Shown: positions 35,746 through 43,560 of the stretch, one piece after another
Layout: every line of letters starts with the position of its first letter
Numbering within the stretch: position 1 is the first letter of the stretch
Source: Streptomyces tirandamycinicus
Lineage (GTDB): Bacteria > Actinomycetota > Actinomycetes > Streptomycetales > Streptomycetaceae
Direction of reading: 5' to 3'
Assembly (NCBI RefSeq): GCF_003097515.1
Contig: NZ_CP029188.1
Coordinates: 248,001 to 312,000 of the forward strand
Length of the DNA stretch: 64,000 nt
Program-made: the position numbers and the translations under genes
The notes under the pieces: model-generated
Told to the model about the DNA's origin: nothing
The model's database searches: none
What the model saw: only the letters and a program-made list of their open reading frames with translations

Positions 35746-35870
35746 CGGTGCGGTACGGAAGCGGTCCGTGCGGTGCGGTGCGGAAGCGGTCCGTGCGGTG
35801 CGGTACGGAAGCGGTCCGTGCGGTGCGGTACGAAAGCGGTCCGTGCGGTGCGGTACGAAAGCGGTCTTTC
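35746..35870. repeat. Five tandem copies of a 25-bp unit
   Basis: Five head-to-tail copies of CGGTGCGGTACGGAAGCGGT followed by CCGTG, with one or two changes each, run from 35746 to 35870. A partial sixth begins at 35871. The array starts 32 bases upstream of the GH85 ATG, within the leader of that gene. A 25-bp period is not a multiple of three, so it is unlikely to be coding. Confidence 0.92.
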
Positions 35871-36109
35871 CGGTGCGGGCCGGATGATCAGGCCCGGTAC
35901 GGGGGAGGTGCCGGGCCCGGGTGCGTCCCGCGCCCCGTGACCGGGCGTCGGGACCGGCGGGGCACGGCGGGGCACGGCGGCGGCCGGATGAGCCGGCCAC
36001 GCGGCGGCCTGATCGACCACCGCCCCCGGAGGGTGGCACCGGAGCCGTGCGGGGACCTCGGGCGGCGGCTTCGGCGGTGTGCGGCCGTCGGCGGCGACGG
36101 CCGAGGGCG
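35871..36109. other. Remaining intergenic sequence between GH5 and GH85 genes
   Basis: With the repeat, the gap is 395 bases. This part is GC-rich, with short repeats (GGCACGGCGG), and I see neither a gene nor a clear promoter. GH85 may have its own promoter here. Confidence 0.4.
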
Positions 36110-37360
36110 TCATCGGACCTCGTCCGGGGTGACGACCTCGGTGATGCCCCGGGCGGCGAGGTGCCCCGGGTCGTCCGCCCGGCCGGCCAGCACGGCGGCG
36201 GGCCGGACCCCGTCCGCGGTGAGCCGGGCGAAGGCCTCGAAGACGGCGCCGCCCGGCGCGCAGGCCGAGCGCCGCGGGGCGGTGCCGTCGTCGCCCGCGT
36301 CGACGACGAGGGCGGTGGTCCTGGGGACGGGCCGGTGCGGGTGCTCCCGCTGCTCCCGGACGATGCGGGCGATGGTCCGCCCCATCGGCTTGACCTCCCG
36401 GTCGCTGGTCATCAGGCCCAGGCCGTACTCGAGTTCGGGGAAGTCCGCCAGTGAGCGCGACACGTCGTGCGAGCACCACCAGGTGACACCCCACAGGTCC
36501 TCGCAGTCGAGGACGTTGGCGACGGTCGCCGCGGCGAAGGCGTCCGCCCGCTCGGCGGGGACCAGCGGTGCGGGCGCGCCGACCTCCTGCAGCCACACCG
36601 GGCGGTGCGGGTCGTCCGCCCATGCCTTGGAGAGTTCGACGAGGTAAGCGGCGTGGTGCTCGGTCGCCGTCCCGGCGGGGCCGTGGCGCTGTGCCGTGCC
36701 GTTGAAGACCCAGGAGTGCACGGCGGTGACGGCGCCCAGCCGGGCCGAGTGTCCGGGCGTGAAGGGCTGGTCGTCCTGGTACCAGGCGGCGTCGTACTCG
36801 GCGTGCAGGTGCAGCCGGCCCGGCGCGCCCTCCTCGCAGGCGGCCAGCAGCAGGCCCAGCCAGCGCTCCGCCTGCGCCGGTGTGATCCGGTCGGGGTCCG
36901 GGTGGGGTCCCGCGGAGAACTGGTTGACCTCGTTGCCGACGGTCATGCCGATGAAGTTGGGCCGGTCGGCGAGGGCCTCGGCGAGTGTGCGCAGATACTC
37001 GGCCTGGCCCGTGACCACGTCGGGGTCCGTGAAGAGGTTGCGGCGGTGCCAGGTCCGCGTCCAGGACGGCAGGAAGTCGAAGCTCGACAGGTGCCCCTGC
37101 AGTCCGTCCACGTTGACGTCCAGCCCGCGCTCCGCAGCGGCGTCGGCGAGCTGGACGAGCTGCTCCACGGCCCGCGGGCGGATCAGGGTGCGGTTGGGCT
37201 GGAAGACCGGCCAGAGCGGGAAGACCCGGACGTGGTCGAGACCCAGTGCCGCGACGGAGTCCAGGTCGGCCCGTACCGCGTCGAGGTCGAAGTCGAGCCA
37301 GTGGTGGAACCATCCCCGGCTCGGCGTGTAGTTGGCGCCGAAGCGCACGTGTGAGGTCAT
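36110..37360 (-). CDS. GH5 family glycosidase, probable core beta-mannosidase (GH5_18-like)
   Basis: 416 residues, no signal peptide, so intracellular. The start RFGANYTPSRGWFHHWLDFD and the barrel text DHVRVFPLWP match GH5 enzymes of the GH5_18 type. The acid/base Glu is in VGNEVNQF (E144) and the nucleophile Glu in LQEVGAP (E259). Known GH5_18 enzymes of Bifidobacterium and Streptomyces split Man-beta-1,4-GlcNAc, the core left after alpha-mannose is removed. That activity fits between the GH85 and GH38 enzymes and the importer. Subfamily is my recognition of the N-terminal pattern, not a search. ATG at 37360. Confidence 0.82.
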   Translation of the reverse strand: MTSHVRFGANYTPSRGWFHHWLDFDLDAVRADLDSVAALGLDHVRVFPLWPVFQPNRTLIRPRAVEQLVQLADAAAERGLDVNVDGLQGHLSSFDFLPSWTRTWHRRNLFTDPDVVTGQAEYLRTLAEALADRPNFIGMTVGNEVNQFSAGPHPDPDRITPAQAERWLGLLLAACEEGAPGRLHLHAEYDAAWYQDDQPFTPGHSARLGAVTAVHSWVFNGTAQRHGPAGTATEHHAAYLVELSKAWADDPHRPVWLQEVGAPAPLVPAERADAFAAATVANVLDCEDLWGVTWWCSHDVSRSLADFPELEYGLGLMTSDREVKPMGRTIARIVREQREHPHRPVPRTTALVVDAGDDGTAPRRSACAPGGAVFEAFARLTADGVRPAAVLAGRADDPGHLAARGITEVVTPDEVR

Positions 37361-37398
37361 GAGCGTCCGAGGCTCCTGGGAGGGTTCGGGGACGGAAG

Positions 37399-37458
37399 AT
37401 CCGGCGGACGGTCCGGCGGACGGTCCGGCGGACGGTCGTGTTGACGGTCGTGTTGACG
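37399..37458. repeat. 12-bp tandem repeat
   Basis: Five 12-bp units: three of GTCCGGCGGACG (the first begins AT) and two of GTCGTGTTGACG. They lie in the 103-base gap between the permease stop and the GH5 start. GTCCGGCGGAC is itself nearly palindromic, so the array can form several small hairpins. Confidence 0.8.
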
Positions 37459-37463
37459 GTGCG

Positions 37464-38384
37464 TCAGCCCTTGACGGCGCCCTCCCCCACGCCGCGGAAG
37501 AAGTAGCGCTGGAGGCAGGCGAACAGGACGATCAGCGGCAGTACGGCGATGATCGTGCCCGCCGCGACGAGGCGTTCGTCGTCGGCGAAGGTGCCGTGCA
37601 GATAGTTGAGCCCGATGGTCAGGGTGAAGTTCTGCGGATCGCTGAGCACGATCAGCGGCCACAGGAAGTCGTCCCAGGCGCCCATGAAGGCGAGGATGGC
37701 GACGACCGCCAGGGTGCCCTTGACGGAGGGCAGCGCGATCCGGGCGAACCGCTGCCACACGTTCGCGCCGTCGACGAACGCCGCCTCCTCCACCTCGTAC
37801 GGCAGGTTGAGGAAGGCGTTGCGCATCAGCAGCACGTTCAGCGCGGACACCGACAGCGGCAGCACCACACCGGCGAGGGTGTCGTTGAGCCCGAGCCCGC
37901 GCATGGTCGTGAACAGGGCGATGATGATGCCCTCGACGGGTACGAGCATCGCCAGGATGAACGCGAGCGTGGCGGCCCTGCGGCCCCGGTAGCGCAGCCG
38001 GGCGAGGGCGTAGCCGGCGAGGGCGGCGCCCGTGCAGTTGGCCACGACGTTGACGACCGCGACGGTGAGCGAGTTGAGGGCGTAGTCCCACACGGGGATG
38101 GTCTCGGCGACGCGGACGTAGTTGTCGAACGTGGGCTGCTCGGGCAGGAAGGCCGGCGGGGAGGCGAAGATGTCCTCGTGCGGCCCCTTGAGCGAGGTGG
38201 ACAGCTGCCACAGGAACGGCCCGACGGTCAGCGCGAGGACCGCCAGCAGAGCCACGTACCTCAGCACGATCTCCCAGCCGGGCATCCGGCGGCCGCTCCG
38301 GCGGCCGGTGACCCGGTTCCGGCGCCGGTCCGGCGCCGCCACGCCTGCCCCCGGCCGCTCCGCGCGGCCCTCACGCCGGCTCAT
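37464..38384 (-). CDS. Sugar ABC transporter permease (MalG type)
   Basis: 306 residues. A basic N-terminal tail of about 35 residues precedes six membrane spans. The cytoplasmic EAA motif is YEVEEAAFVDGANVWQRF. The ATG at 38384 overlaps the stop of the partner permease (38381-38384), and GGAGG lies 4 bases upstream of it. The C-terminus (RYFFRGVGEGAVKG) is typical of CUT1 permeases. With the MalF-type partner it forms the channel for the oligosaccharide importer of this locus. Confidence 0.94.
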   Translation of the reverse strand: MSRREGRAERPGAGVAAPDRRRNRVTGRRSGRRMPGWEIVLRYVALLAVLALTVGPFLWQLSTSLKGPHEDIFASPPAFLPEQPTFDNYVRVAETIPVWDYALNSLTVAVVNVVANCTGAALAGYALARLRYRGRRAATLAFILAMLVPVEGIIIALFTTMRGLGLNDTLAGVVLPLSVSALNVLLMRNAFLNLPYEVEEAAFVDGANVWQRFARIALPSVKGTLAVVAILAFMGAWDDFLWPLIVLSDPQNFTLTIGLNYLHGTFADDERLVAAGTIIAVLPLIVLFACLQRYFFRGVGEGAVKG

Positions 38385-39358
38385 GCGTCCTCCTTGCGGT
38401 CGGCGCGCAGCACCAGCAGCATCAGCGCGACGGTGACGGCGAAGACGACCACCGATATCGCCGCGGAGTAGCCGACCCGGCCGGAGAGCCCGGTGCCGGT
38501 GCGCTGGACGAGCATGACGAGGGTGGTGTCCTCGCCCGCGGGGCCTCCGCCGGGACCCGCCATCAGGTACACCTCGGAGAAGACCTTGAAGGCGGCCACC
38601 GAGGAGAGGGCCGCCACCAGCACCATGGTGGAGCGGACCGCGGGCAGGGTGACGGTGAGGAACCGGCGTACGGGTCCCGCGCCGTCCACGGACGCCGCCT
38701 CGTGGAGCTCTCGCGGGACGTTCCCCAGCGCGGCCAGATAGATGATCATGTAGTAGCCGAGGCCCTTCCAGACCGTGACCGTCATGGCGCTCAGCAGCAG
38801 CAGCCACTGGTCGCTGAGGAAGCCGACCGGGCCGGCCCCCACCACCTCCAGCACCGAGTTCACCAGGCCGCGTTCGTCCAGCAGCCACACCCAGATCAGG
38901 CCGACCACCACGATGGAGGCGACGACCGGGGTGTAGAACGCGGAGCGGAAGAACGTGATGCCCGGGATCTGCTTCTCCACCAGCAGCGCCAGCAGCAGCG
39001 GCAGGACGACCAGCGCGGGCACGACGCCGAGCACGTAGAGCGTGCTGTTGCGCAGGCCGATCCAGAACATCTCGTCGCCGAGCATCTCCCGGTAGTTGTC
39101 CAGCCCCACGAACCGGCCGGGCAGCAGGGTCCGGCGGTCCGTGAAGGAGTTGGCCACCGTGGAGAGGAACGGATAGAGGCTGAACGCGCCGGCGACCAGC
39201 AGCCCTGGGGCCGCGAACAGCCACGGGCTGACAGGCAGTTGCCGTCTGATCCGGCTCCGTCCGCCGCGTGGACGGCCGGTGGGCAGGGGGCTGCTCGGGG
39301 CGCGCCCCTTCGGCGCCTTGCCGGAGGCCGCCGCCGGTGAGGTGGTGGGGGTCGTCAT
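38381..39358 (-). CDS. Sugar ABC transporter permease (MalF type)
   Basis: 325 residues. A Pro/Ser/Arg-rich cytoplasmic N-terminus of about 40 residues is followed by six membrane spans and the EAA motif RELHEAASVDGAGPVRRF. It belongs to the CUT1 group that imports oligosaccharides. It lies between the binding protein (25-base gap) and the MalG-type gene (4-base overlap). No ATPase gene is present in the locus; Streptomyces CUT1 systems commonly share the MsiK ATPase encoded elsewhere. Confidence 0.94.
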   Translation of the reverse strand: MTTPTTSPAAASGKAPKGRAPSSPLPTGRPRGGRSRIRRQLPVSPWLFAAPGLLVAGAFSLYPFLSTVANSFTDRRTLLPGRFVGLDNYREMLGDEMFWIGLRNSTLYVLGVVPALVVLPLLLALLVEKQIPGITFFRSAFYTPVVASIVVVGLIWVWLLDERGLVNSVLEVVGAGPVGFLSDQWLLLLSAMTVTVWKGLGYYMIIYLAALGNVPRELHEAASVDGAGPVRRFLTVTLPAVRSTMVLVAALSSVAAFKVFSEVYLMAGPGGGPAGEDTTLVMLVQRTGTGLSGRVGYSAAISVVVFAVTVALMLLVLRADRKEDA

Positions 39359-39383
39359 GGCCGGGTCCCTGCTCGTCCGGGTC

Positions 39384-40685
39384 TCAGCTCTGCTTCAGCA
39401 GCCGGTTGCAGGCCTTGACAGCGTTGTCAAGGGCTTCCTTGGGGCTCTCCTTGCCCTGGAGCGCCCTCGCGACGGCGTTGCGGAGCTCGGTCTTCATCTG
39501 CTCGCTCATCAGCACCGGGGTGTAGTTGACCGCGGTCTTCAGGGACTCGGCGGCGGCGATCCGCACCCTGGTCGCATCGGTGCCGTCCTCCTTGGTGAAG
39601 TACGGGTCGTCGAGGGAGCCCGCGGTGCTCGGGAAGATGGCGACCTGCTTGGCGAACTCCATCTGGCGCGGGGCGTCGGTGACGAAGTGCGCGAAGGCGA
39701 CGGCGGCCGGCGTGTGCTCGGTCCGGGCGTTCACCATCACGCCCATCACGTACATGTTGTCCTTGCCGGTGTTGCTGATCTGCTCGGTGATCCCGATGTT
39801 CTCGTACAGCGCCGGGGCCTGCTTCCGGAACTTCTCCAGGTCCAGCGCGGAGCCCGGGTTCATCGCCACCGCCTGGGTGAGGAACTTCTTGCCCGACGAC
39901 TCGGGCGTCGCGGTCAGCGCCTGCGGGTCGAGCGCCTTGGCGTCGTACAACTCCTTGTACCTGGTGAGGAGTTCGACCCCCTTGGCGTCGTTGAAGGTGA
40001 AGGCCGTGCCCTCCTCGTTCATCAGCGGCACGCCGTAGCGGCCGAAGTCCTCGATGGTGGGGATGCTGGCCAGGGTGGCGATCCTGCCCTTGCTCTTCCC
40101 GGCTATCCGCAGCGACTGCTCGAAGAGCTCGTCGTACGTCGTGGGGGGCTTCTCCGCGTCGAGCCCGGCCTCCTCGAAGAGGCGCTTGTTGTAGAACAGC
40201 GGACCGGTGTTGAGGTACCAGGGGAAGGCGTACGTGCCCTCCAGGCCGGGGATCCGGTGACCGGCCCAGGCACCCGGCAGGTACTCCTTCTCGTACTTCG
40301 CGGCCGCCTGGTCGAGGTCGAGCGCGAGCCCGGCCTTGGCGAGCGGGGCGAGCAGGTCCGGGGAGACGTTCACGACATCCGGGAGGGTGCCCCCCGCGGC
40401 GTCGGCGCTCAGCTTGTCGGCGTAGCCCTCGGCGGGCTGGTCGACCCACTTCACCTCGGTGCCGGGGTGCTTCTTCTCGAACTCGGCGATGAGGCCGGTG
40501 AAGTAGGGCTTGAAGTTGGCCCGCAGGTTCCAGGTCTGGAAGGTGATGCTGCCCTCGACCTTGCCGGAGGCGTCCGCCCCGCCTCCACCGCCGGACGCGC
40601 CACCACAGGCGCTGAGCGGAAGGACGACGGCGAGGGCGGCGGCGGTGGCGACGGTTCTGCGAGCGGTACGGCGGGGGATGCGCAC
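39384..40685 (-). CDS. Sugar-binding lipoprotein of the ABC importer
   Basis: 433 residues, extracellular solute-binding protein family 1. The signal has a twin-arginine-like start (RRTARRTVATAAALA) and the lipobox LSAC (Cys at about 27), followed by a Gly-rich linker. The body has the usual ITFQTWN start, FPWYLNTGPLFYNKRLFEEAG and a C-terminal PKEALDNA segment. By context it captures N-glycan fragments released by the GH85 enzyme. It is the first gene of the minus-strand operon, so the promoter lies in 40686-40952 next to the LacI gene. Confidence 0.93.
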   Translation of the reverse strand: MRIPRRTARRTVATAAALAVVLPLSACGGASGGGGGADASGKVEGSITFQTWNLRANFKPYFTGLIAEFEKKHPGTEVKWVDQPAEGYADKLSADAAGGTLPDVVNVSPDLLAPLAKAGLALDLDQAAAKYEKEYLPGAWAGHRIPGLEGTYAFPWYLNTGPLFYNKRLFEEAGLDAEKPPTTYDELFEQSLRIAGKSKGRIATLASIPTIEDFGRYGVPLMNEEGTAFTFNDAKGVELLTRYKELYDAKALDPQALTATPESSGKKFLTQAVAMNPGSALDLEKFRKQAPALYENIGITEQISNTGKDNMYVMGVMVNARTEHTPAAVAFAHFVTDAPRQMEFAKQVAIFPSTAGSLDDPYFTKEDGTDATRVRIAAAESLKTAVNYTPVLMSEQMKTELRNAVARALQGKESPKEALDNAVKACNRLLKQS

Positions 40686-40784
40686 GGTGGATCGGCTCCT
40701 TTGCTCGGCCCGGCGTGGGCTGCATCCGGTGCACGGGATGCCGCGGACGCTGGGAGCAGACCCTGCATCGCGCTCCGGGAAGAA

Positions 40785-40798
40785 GTCAATGCACTGAC
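40785..40798. promoter_or_regulatory. Near-palindrome GTCAATGCACTGAC
   Basis: A 14-bp inverted repeat with one mismatched pair and a TGCA centre, 100 bases upstream of the binding-protein start, in a less GC-rich patch. It could be a LacI-family operator for the importer operon, but its centre differs from the pair of sites near the LacI gene. Confidence 0.35.
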
Positions 40799-40866
40799 CC
40801 GAGAAAATTCCCCTTCTCTCCCGCTTCTCTCACGTCACCGCAGTTCAGAGGCGTGTACGGGCCTGG

Positions 40867-40895
40867 TTGCCTGATCGGCTAATGCGCTTTAGAGT
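40867..40895 (+). promoter_or_regulatory. Candidate promoter of the LacI gene
   Basis: TTGCCT (40867-40872) and TAGAGT (40890-40895) are separated by 17 bases, a good match to a vegetative promoter. The -10 end is about 57 bases before the LacI GTG. Operator half-sites overlap the spacer and -10. Confidence 0.45.
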
Positions 40896-40918
40896 GCAAC
40901 CACTCAAGCGCTTTAGTG
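40881..40918. promoter_or_regulatory. Two LacI-type operator-like sites
   Basis: AATGCGCTTTAGAG (40881-40894) and TCAAGCGCTTTAGTG (40904-40918) share GCGCTTTAG. The second contains the perfect octamer AAGCGCTT with a CG centre, typical of LacI-family operators. The centres are 24 bp apart. They lie between the divergent importer operon and the LacI gene and overlap its candidate promoter. Confidence 0.6.
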
Positions 40919-40952
40919 CGTTGCGCGGATCAGGGCCGGGAAAGGAGCACGG

Positions 40953-42047
40953 GTGGCAGCGAATCCTCCGCCCGCCGAGGACGCGCCGCAGCGGGGGCGG
41001 TCCCCCGCCCGCCGGCCGAGGATGAAGGACATCGCCCGCCGCGCGGGGGTCTCCGAGACCGCCGTGTCGTTCGCTCTCAACGACCGGCCGGGGGTCTCCG
41101 AAGCCACCCGGGACCGGGTGCGCCGGGTCGCCGATCAGCTGGGCTGGCGGCCGAGCACCGCCGCCCGCGCGCTGTCCGGCGAGGGGGCGGCGACGGTGGG
41201 CCTGGTGGTCGCACGGCCCGCGGGGACGCTCGGCGTCGACTCGTTCTTCCTCCAGCTGATCTCCGGCATCCAGGAGGTGCTGTCCGAGCGCCATCTCGGG
41301 CTGTTGTTCCAGGTGGTGGAGGATCTGGACGCCGAGTGCGCGGTCTACCGCCGCTGGTGGGCCGAGCACCGGGTGGACGGCGTCCTCGTCGTCGACCCGC
41401 GCTCCGACGACCCGCGGCCGGCGCTGCTCGCCGAGCTGGGACTGCCGGGCGTGGTGATCGGTGGCGCCCCGGAGGAGGGCGGCCCCGGGCTGTCCACCCT
41501 GTGGGCGGACGACGCCGGTGCGATGGCCTCCGTCGTCGGCAGGCTCCACGCTCTGGGGCACCGGCGCATCGTGCACATCGCCGGGCTGCCCGGTCTCGCC
41601 CACACCGAGCGGCGCATCCGTTCACTGCGCGCGCAGGCCGAGCGGCTGGGGCTGGCCGAGGTCCGTTCCGTCACCACCGACTACTCGGACGCGGAGGGCG
41701 CCGCGGTCACCCGCGGAGTGCTCTCGGACGGCACGCCGCCGACCGCCCTGGTGTACGACAACGACGTGATGGCCGTGGCCGGGGTGGCCGTGGCGACGGG
41801 TCTCGGCTGCGCCGTGCCCGGGGACGTGTCCATCATCGCCTGGGAGGACTCGGCCCTGTGCCGCCTGGTCGACCCCTGGCTCGCGGCCCTGTCGCGGGAC
41901 ACGGTCTCCTTCGGCCGCAGCGCGGCGGGTGAACTCGTCGCCCTGCTCGACGGGGCGCCCGCTCGGACGGTCCGGGTGCCGGTCCCGGGACTGATCGAGC
42001 GGGCGAGCATCGGGCCGGCCCGCCCGGCGGCAGCCGGGCGGGGATGA
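40953..42047 (+). CDS. LacI-family transcriptional regulator
   Basis: 364 residues. The helix-turn-helix (about 24-70) reads MKDIARRAGVSETAVSFALN and continues to a hinge with STAARALSG. The remainder is a periplasmic-binding-protein-like effector domain. The GTG at 40953 is chosen because AGGAG lies 6 bases upstream, which leaves a 23-residue Pro/Arg-rich N-terminal extension. Divergent from the sugar importer and glycosidase operon; it most likely represses that operon until glycan fragments are present. Confidence 0.92.
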   Translation: MAANPPPAEDAPQRGRSPARRPRMKDIARRAGVSETAVSFALNDRPGVSEATRDRVRRVADQLGWRPSTAARALSGEGAATVGLVVARPAGTLGVDSFFLQLISGIQEVLSERHLGLLFQVVEDLDAECAVYRRWWAEHRVDGVLVVDPRSDDPRPALLAELGLPGVVIGGAPEEGGPGLSTLWADDAGAMASVVGRLHALGHRRIVHIAGLPGLAHTERRIRSLRAQAERLGLAEVRSVTTDYSDAEGAAVTRGVLSDGTPPTALVYDNDVMAVAGVAVATGLGCAVPGDVSIIAWEDSALCRLVDPWLAALSRDTVSFGRSAAGELVALLDGAPARTVRVPVPGLIERASIGPARPAAAGRG

Positions 42048-42054
42048 CCGGACG

Positions 42055-42768
42055 TCAGGCTCCGGAGGCCGACGTGCCACCGGGCCTGCGGTGCCACCAG
42101 TGGCGGCGGCGCGGGTGCACGGCGCGTCCGAGCCGGCGGCCGATGAGGAGGTAGCCCAGCACGGCGCCCGTGGTGTTCAGGATGACGTCGTCGACGTCGA
42201 AGGCACGGCCGGTGACCAGTGCGCCCTGGACGAGTTCCACCAGCACCATGACCGTGGCCGTCGCCAGCACCACCCGTACCAGCCCGCGCGTCTTCGGCAT
42301 CAGGACCGGCAGCAGCACGCCGAACGGGACGCCCAGCAGGACGTTGCCGCCGAGCTGTTTGACCGTGTCGCGGAACGCCGGCTGGGACAGGTAGTCCCGG
42401 ATGGACGACCCCGGTTGGACGTTGCTGTGGGCCAGTGGTTCCGACGCCGCCGAGGGCTCCAGGGTGAGCCGGGCGAGGACCACGCTGAAGGCGACCGTCG
42501 CCGCGAACGCCGCCAGCACGGCGAGCCCTCGCAGGAAGGGTGCCATCGGCGCGGCTGCCGCCGCTTGCGCTGCCGTCTTCGGTTCCGTCTTCGGCGCCGC
42601 TTTCGGTTTCGCTCCGGGTGCCGGCTTCGACGCTTTCGACGCCGCCTTCGATACCGGCTTGGTTGCCGTCTTGGTTGCCGTCTTGGATGCCGGCTTGGAT
42701 GCCGCTTCGGTTGCCGGCCGGGCGCCGGCCTCCTTCGCCTTCGTGTCGTTGCCGCCGCTGCGCCACAT
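42055..42768 (-). CDS. VanZ-like membrane protein with Lys/Ala/Pro-rich N-terminus
   Basis: 237 residues. Residues 1-73 are made almost only of Lys, Ala, Thr, Ser and Pro, like a histone H1 tail, and the DNA shows short repeats. Four membrane spans follow, with VanZ-type text GGNVLLGVPFGVLLP and DVDDVILNTTGAVLGYLL. VanZ-family proteins are linked to glycopeptide tolerance, but most members have no known role. GAGG 5 bases before the ATG at 42768 supports the start and so includes the tail. The stop lies 7 bases from the convergent LacI gene end. Confidence 0.85.
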   Translation of the reverse strand: MWRSGGNDTKAKEAGARPATEAASKPASKTATKTATKPVSKAASKASKPAPGAKPKAAPKTEPKTAAQAAAAAPMAPFLRGLAVLAAFAATVAFSVVLARLTLEPSAASEPLAHSNVQPGSSIRDYLSQPAFRDTVKQLGGNVLLGVPFGVLLPVLMPKTRGLVRVVLATATVMVLVELVQGALVTGRAFDVDDVILNTTGAVLGYLLIGRRLGRAVHPRRRHWWHRRPGGTSASGA

Positions 42769-42991
42769 GGTCGCCTCTCCCAGCCGTGTCGGCCCGTCAG
42801 TGCCCGCACCGGCTACCCGCGGTACACGGGCCTCATGCGCCCCGCCGGAGCCCCGCCCGAGCCCCTGCCGGACCCCCGCCGGAACCGCCGCCGGGGCGGC
42901 GCCCGGGACCCGGCCCGGGCCCCGCCGGAGGCCTGCCCGCAGCCGTCGCACGGCAGCACGGCACGGCACCCGGCCGAGGGACAATGGGCCC

Positions 42992-43498
42992 ATGAGGCTG
43001 CTGCTGACGTCGGACACCCATGTACCCGGGCGGGCCCGGGAACTGCCCGGCGAACTGCTCGAGCAGATCGAGCGTGCCGACGCCGTGCTCCACGCGGGCG
43101 ACTGGGTCGACACCGCCACCCTCGACCTGCTGGAGGCCCGGGCGCGCCGGCTCGTCGCGGTGTACGGCAACAACGACGGCCCGGCGCTGCGGGAGCGGCT
43201 GCCCGAGGTGGCCCGCGTGGAACTGGGCGGGGTGCGCTTCGGCGTGGTGCACGAGACGGGGCCCGCGCGGGGCCGCGAACGGCGGTGCGCGGAGCGGTTC
43301 CCCGACCTGGACGTCCTGGTGTTCGGCCACAGCCACATCCCCTGGGACACGGTGGCCGAGGGCGGCCTGAGGCTGCTCAATCCCGGCTCGCCCACGGACC
43401 GGCGCCGGCAGCCGTACTGCACGTACATGACCGCCGTGGCGGAGCGCGGGCGGCTGACCGGGGTCGGACTGCACCGGCTGCCGCCACGGCGGCCGTGA
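42992..43498 (+). CDS. YfcE/MJ0936-type metallophosphoesterase
   Basis: 168 residues. All calcineurin-like phosphoesterase motifs are present: SDTHVP (D-X-H), HAGDWVD, GNNDGP, VVHETG and GHSHIP. Length fits the small YfcE/MJ0936 group, which splits phosphodiesters with two metal ions. ATG at 42992 with GAGGG upstream at a slightly long spacing. The stop codon lies in a palindrome. Single-gene unit; substrate unknown. Confidence 0.92.
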   Translation: MRLLLTSDTHVPGRARELPGELLEQIERADAVLHAGDWVDTATLDLLEARARRLVAVYGNNDGPALRERLPEVARVELGGVRFGVVHETGPARGRERRCAERFPDLDVLVFGHSHIPWDTVAEGGLRLLNPGSPTDRRRQPYCTYMTAVAERGRLTGVGLHRLPPRRP

Positions 43499-43522
43499 GG
43501 ACGAGTGCCCACGGCGGCCGTG
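43485..43522. terminator. Duplicated palindrome between convergent genes
   Basis: CACGGC-G-GCCGTG, a perfect 13-bp palindrome, occurs at 43485-43497 and again at 43510-43522. The first includes part of the metallophosphoesterase stop. The pair lies between two convergent genes and may end transcription from both sides. No T-run. Confidence 0.45.
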
Positions 43523-43560
43523 CGGACGGGGCCCCACCGCGGCCCTGACGCGGGCGCCGG

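Noticed and set aside
35746..35870. CRISPR array
   Set aside because: The 25-bp units are directly adjacent without spacers, and no cas gene is present. The same holds for the other tandem repeats in the window.
30735..36647. A 1970-codon open frame on the plus strand antisense to the GH38, GH85 and GH5 genes
   Set aside because: It runs opposite three clearly conserved enzymes, has no domain, and is explained by the scarcity of stop codons in very GC-rich DNA.
33651..37313. A single 1220-residue minus-strand protein covering GH85 and the region upstream
   Set aside because: The upstream part is out of frame with the GH5 gene and reads through the 25-bp repeat. Signal peptide and ribosome site fix the GH85 start at 35714.
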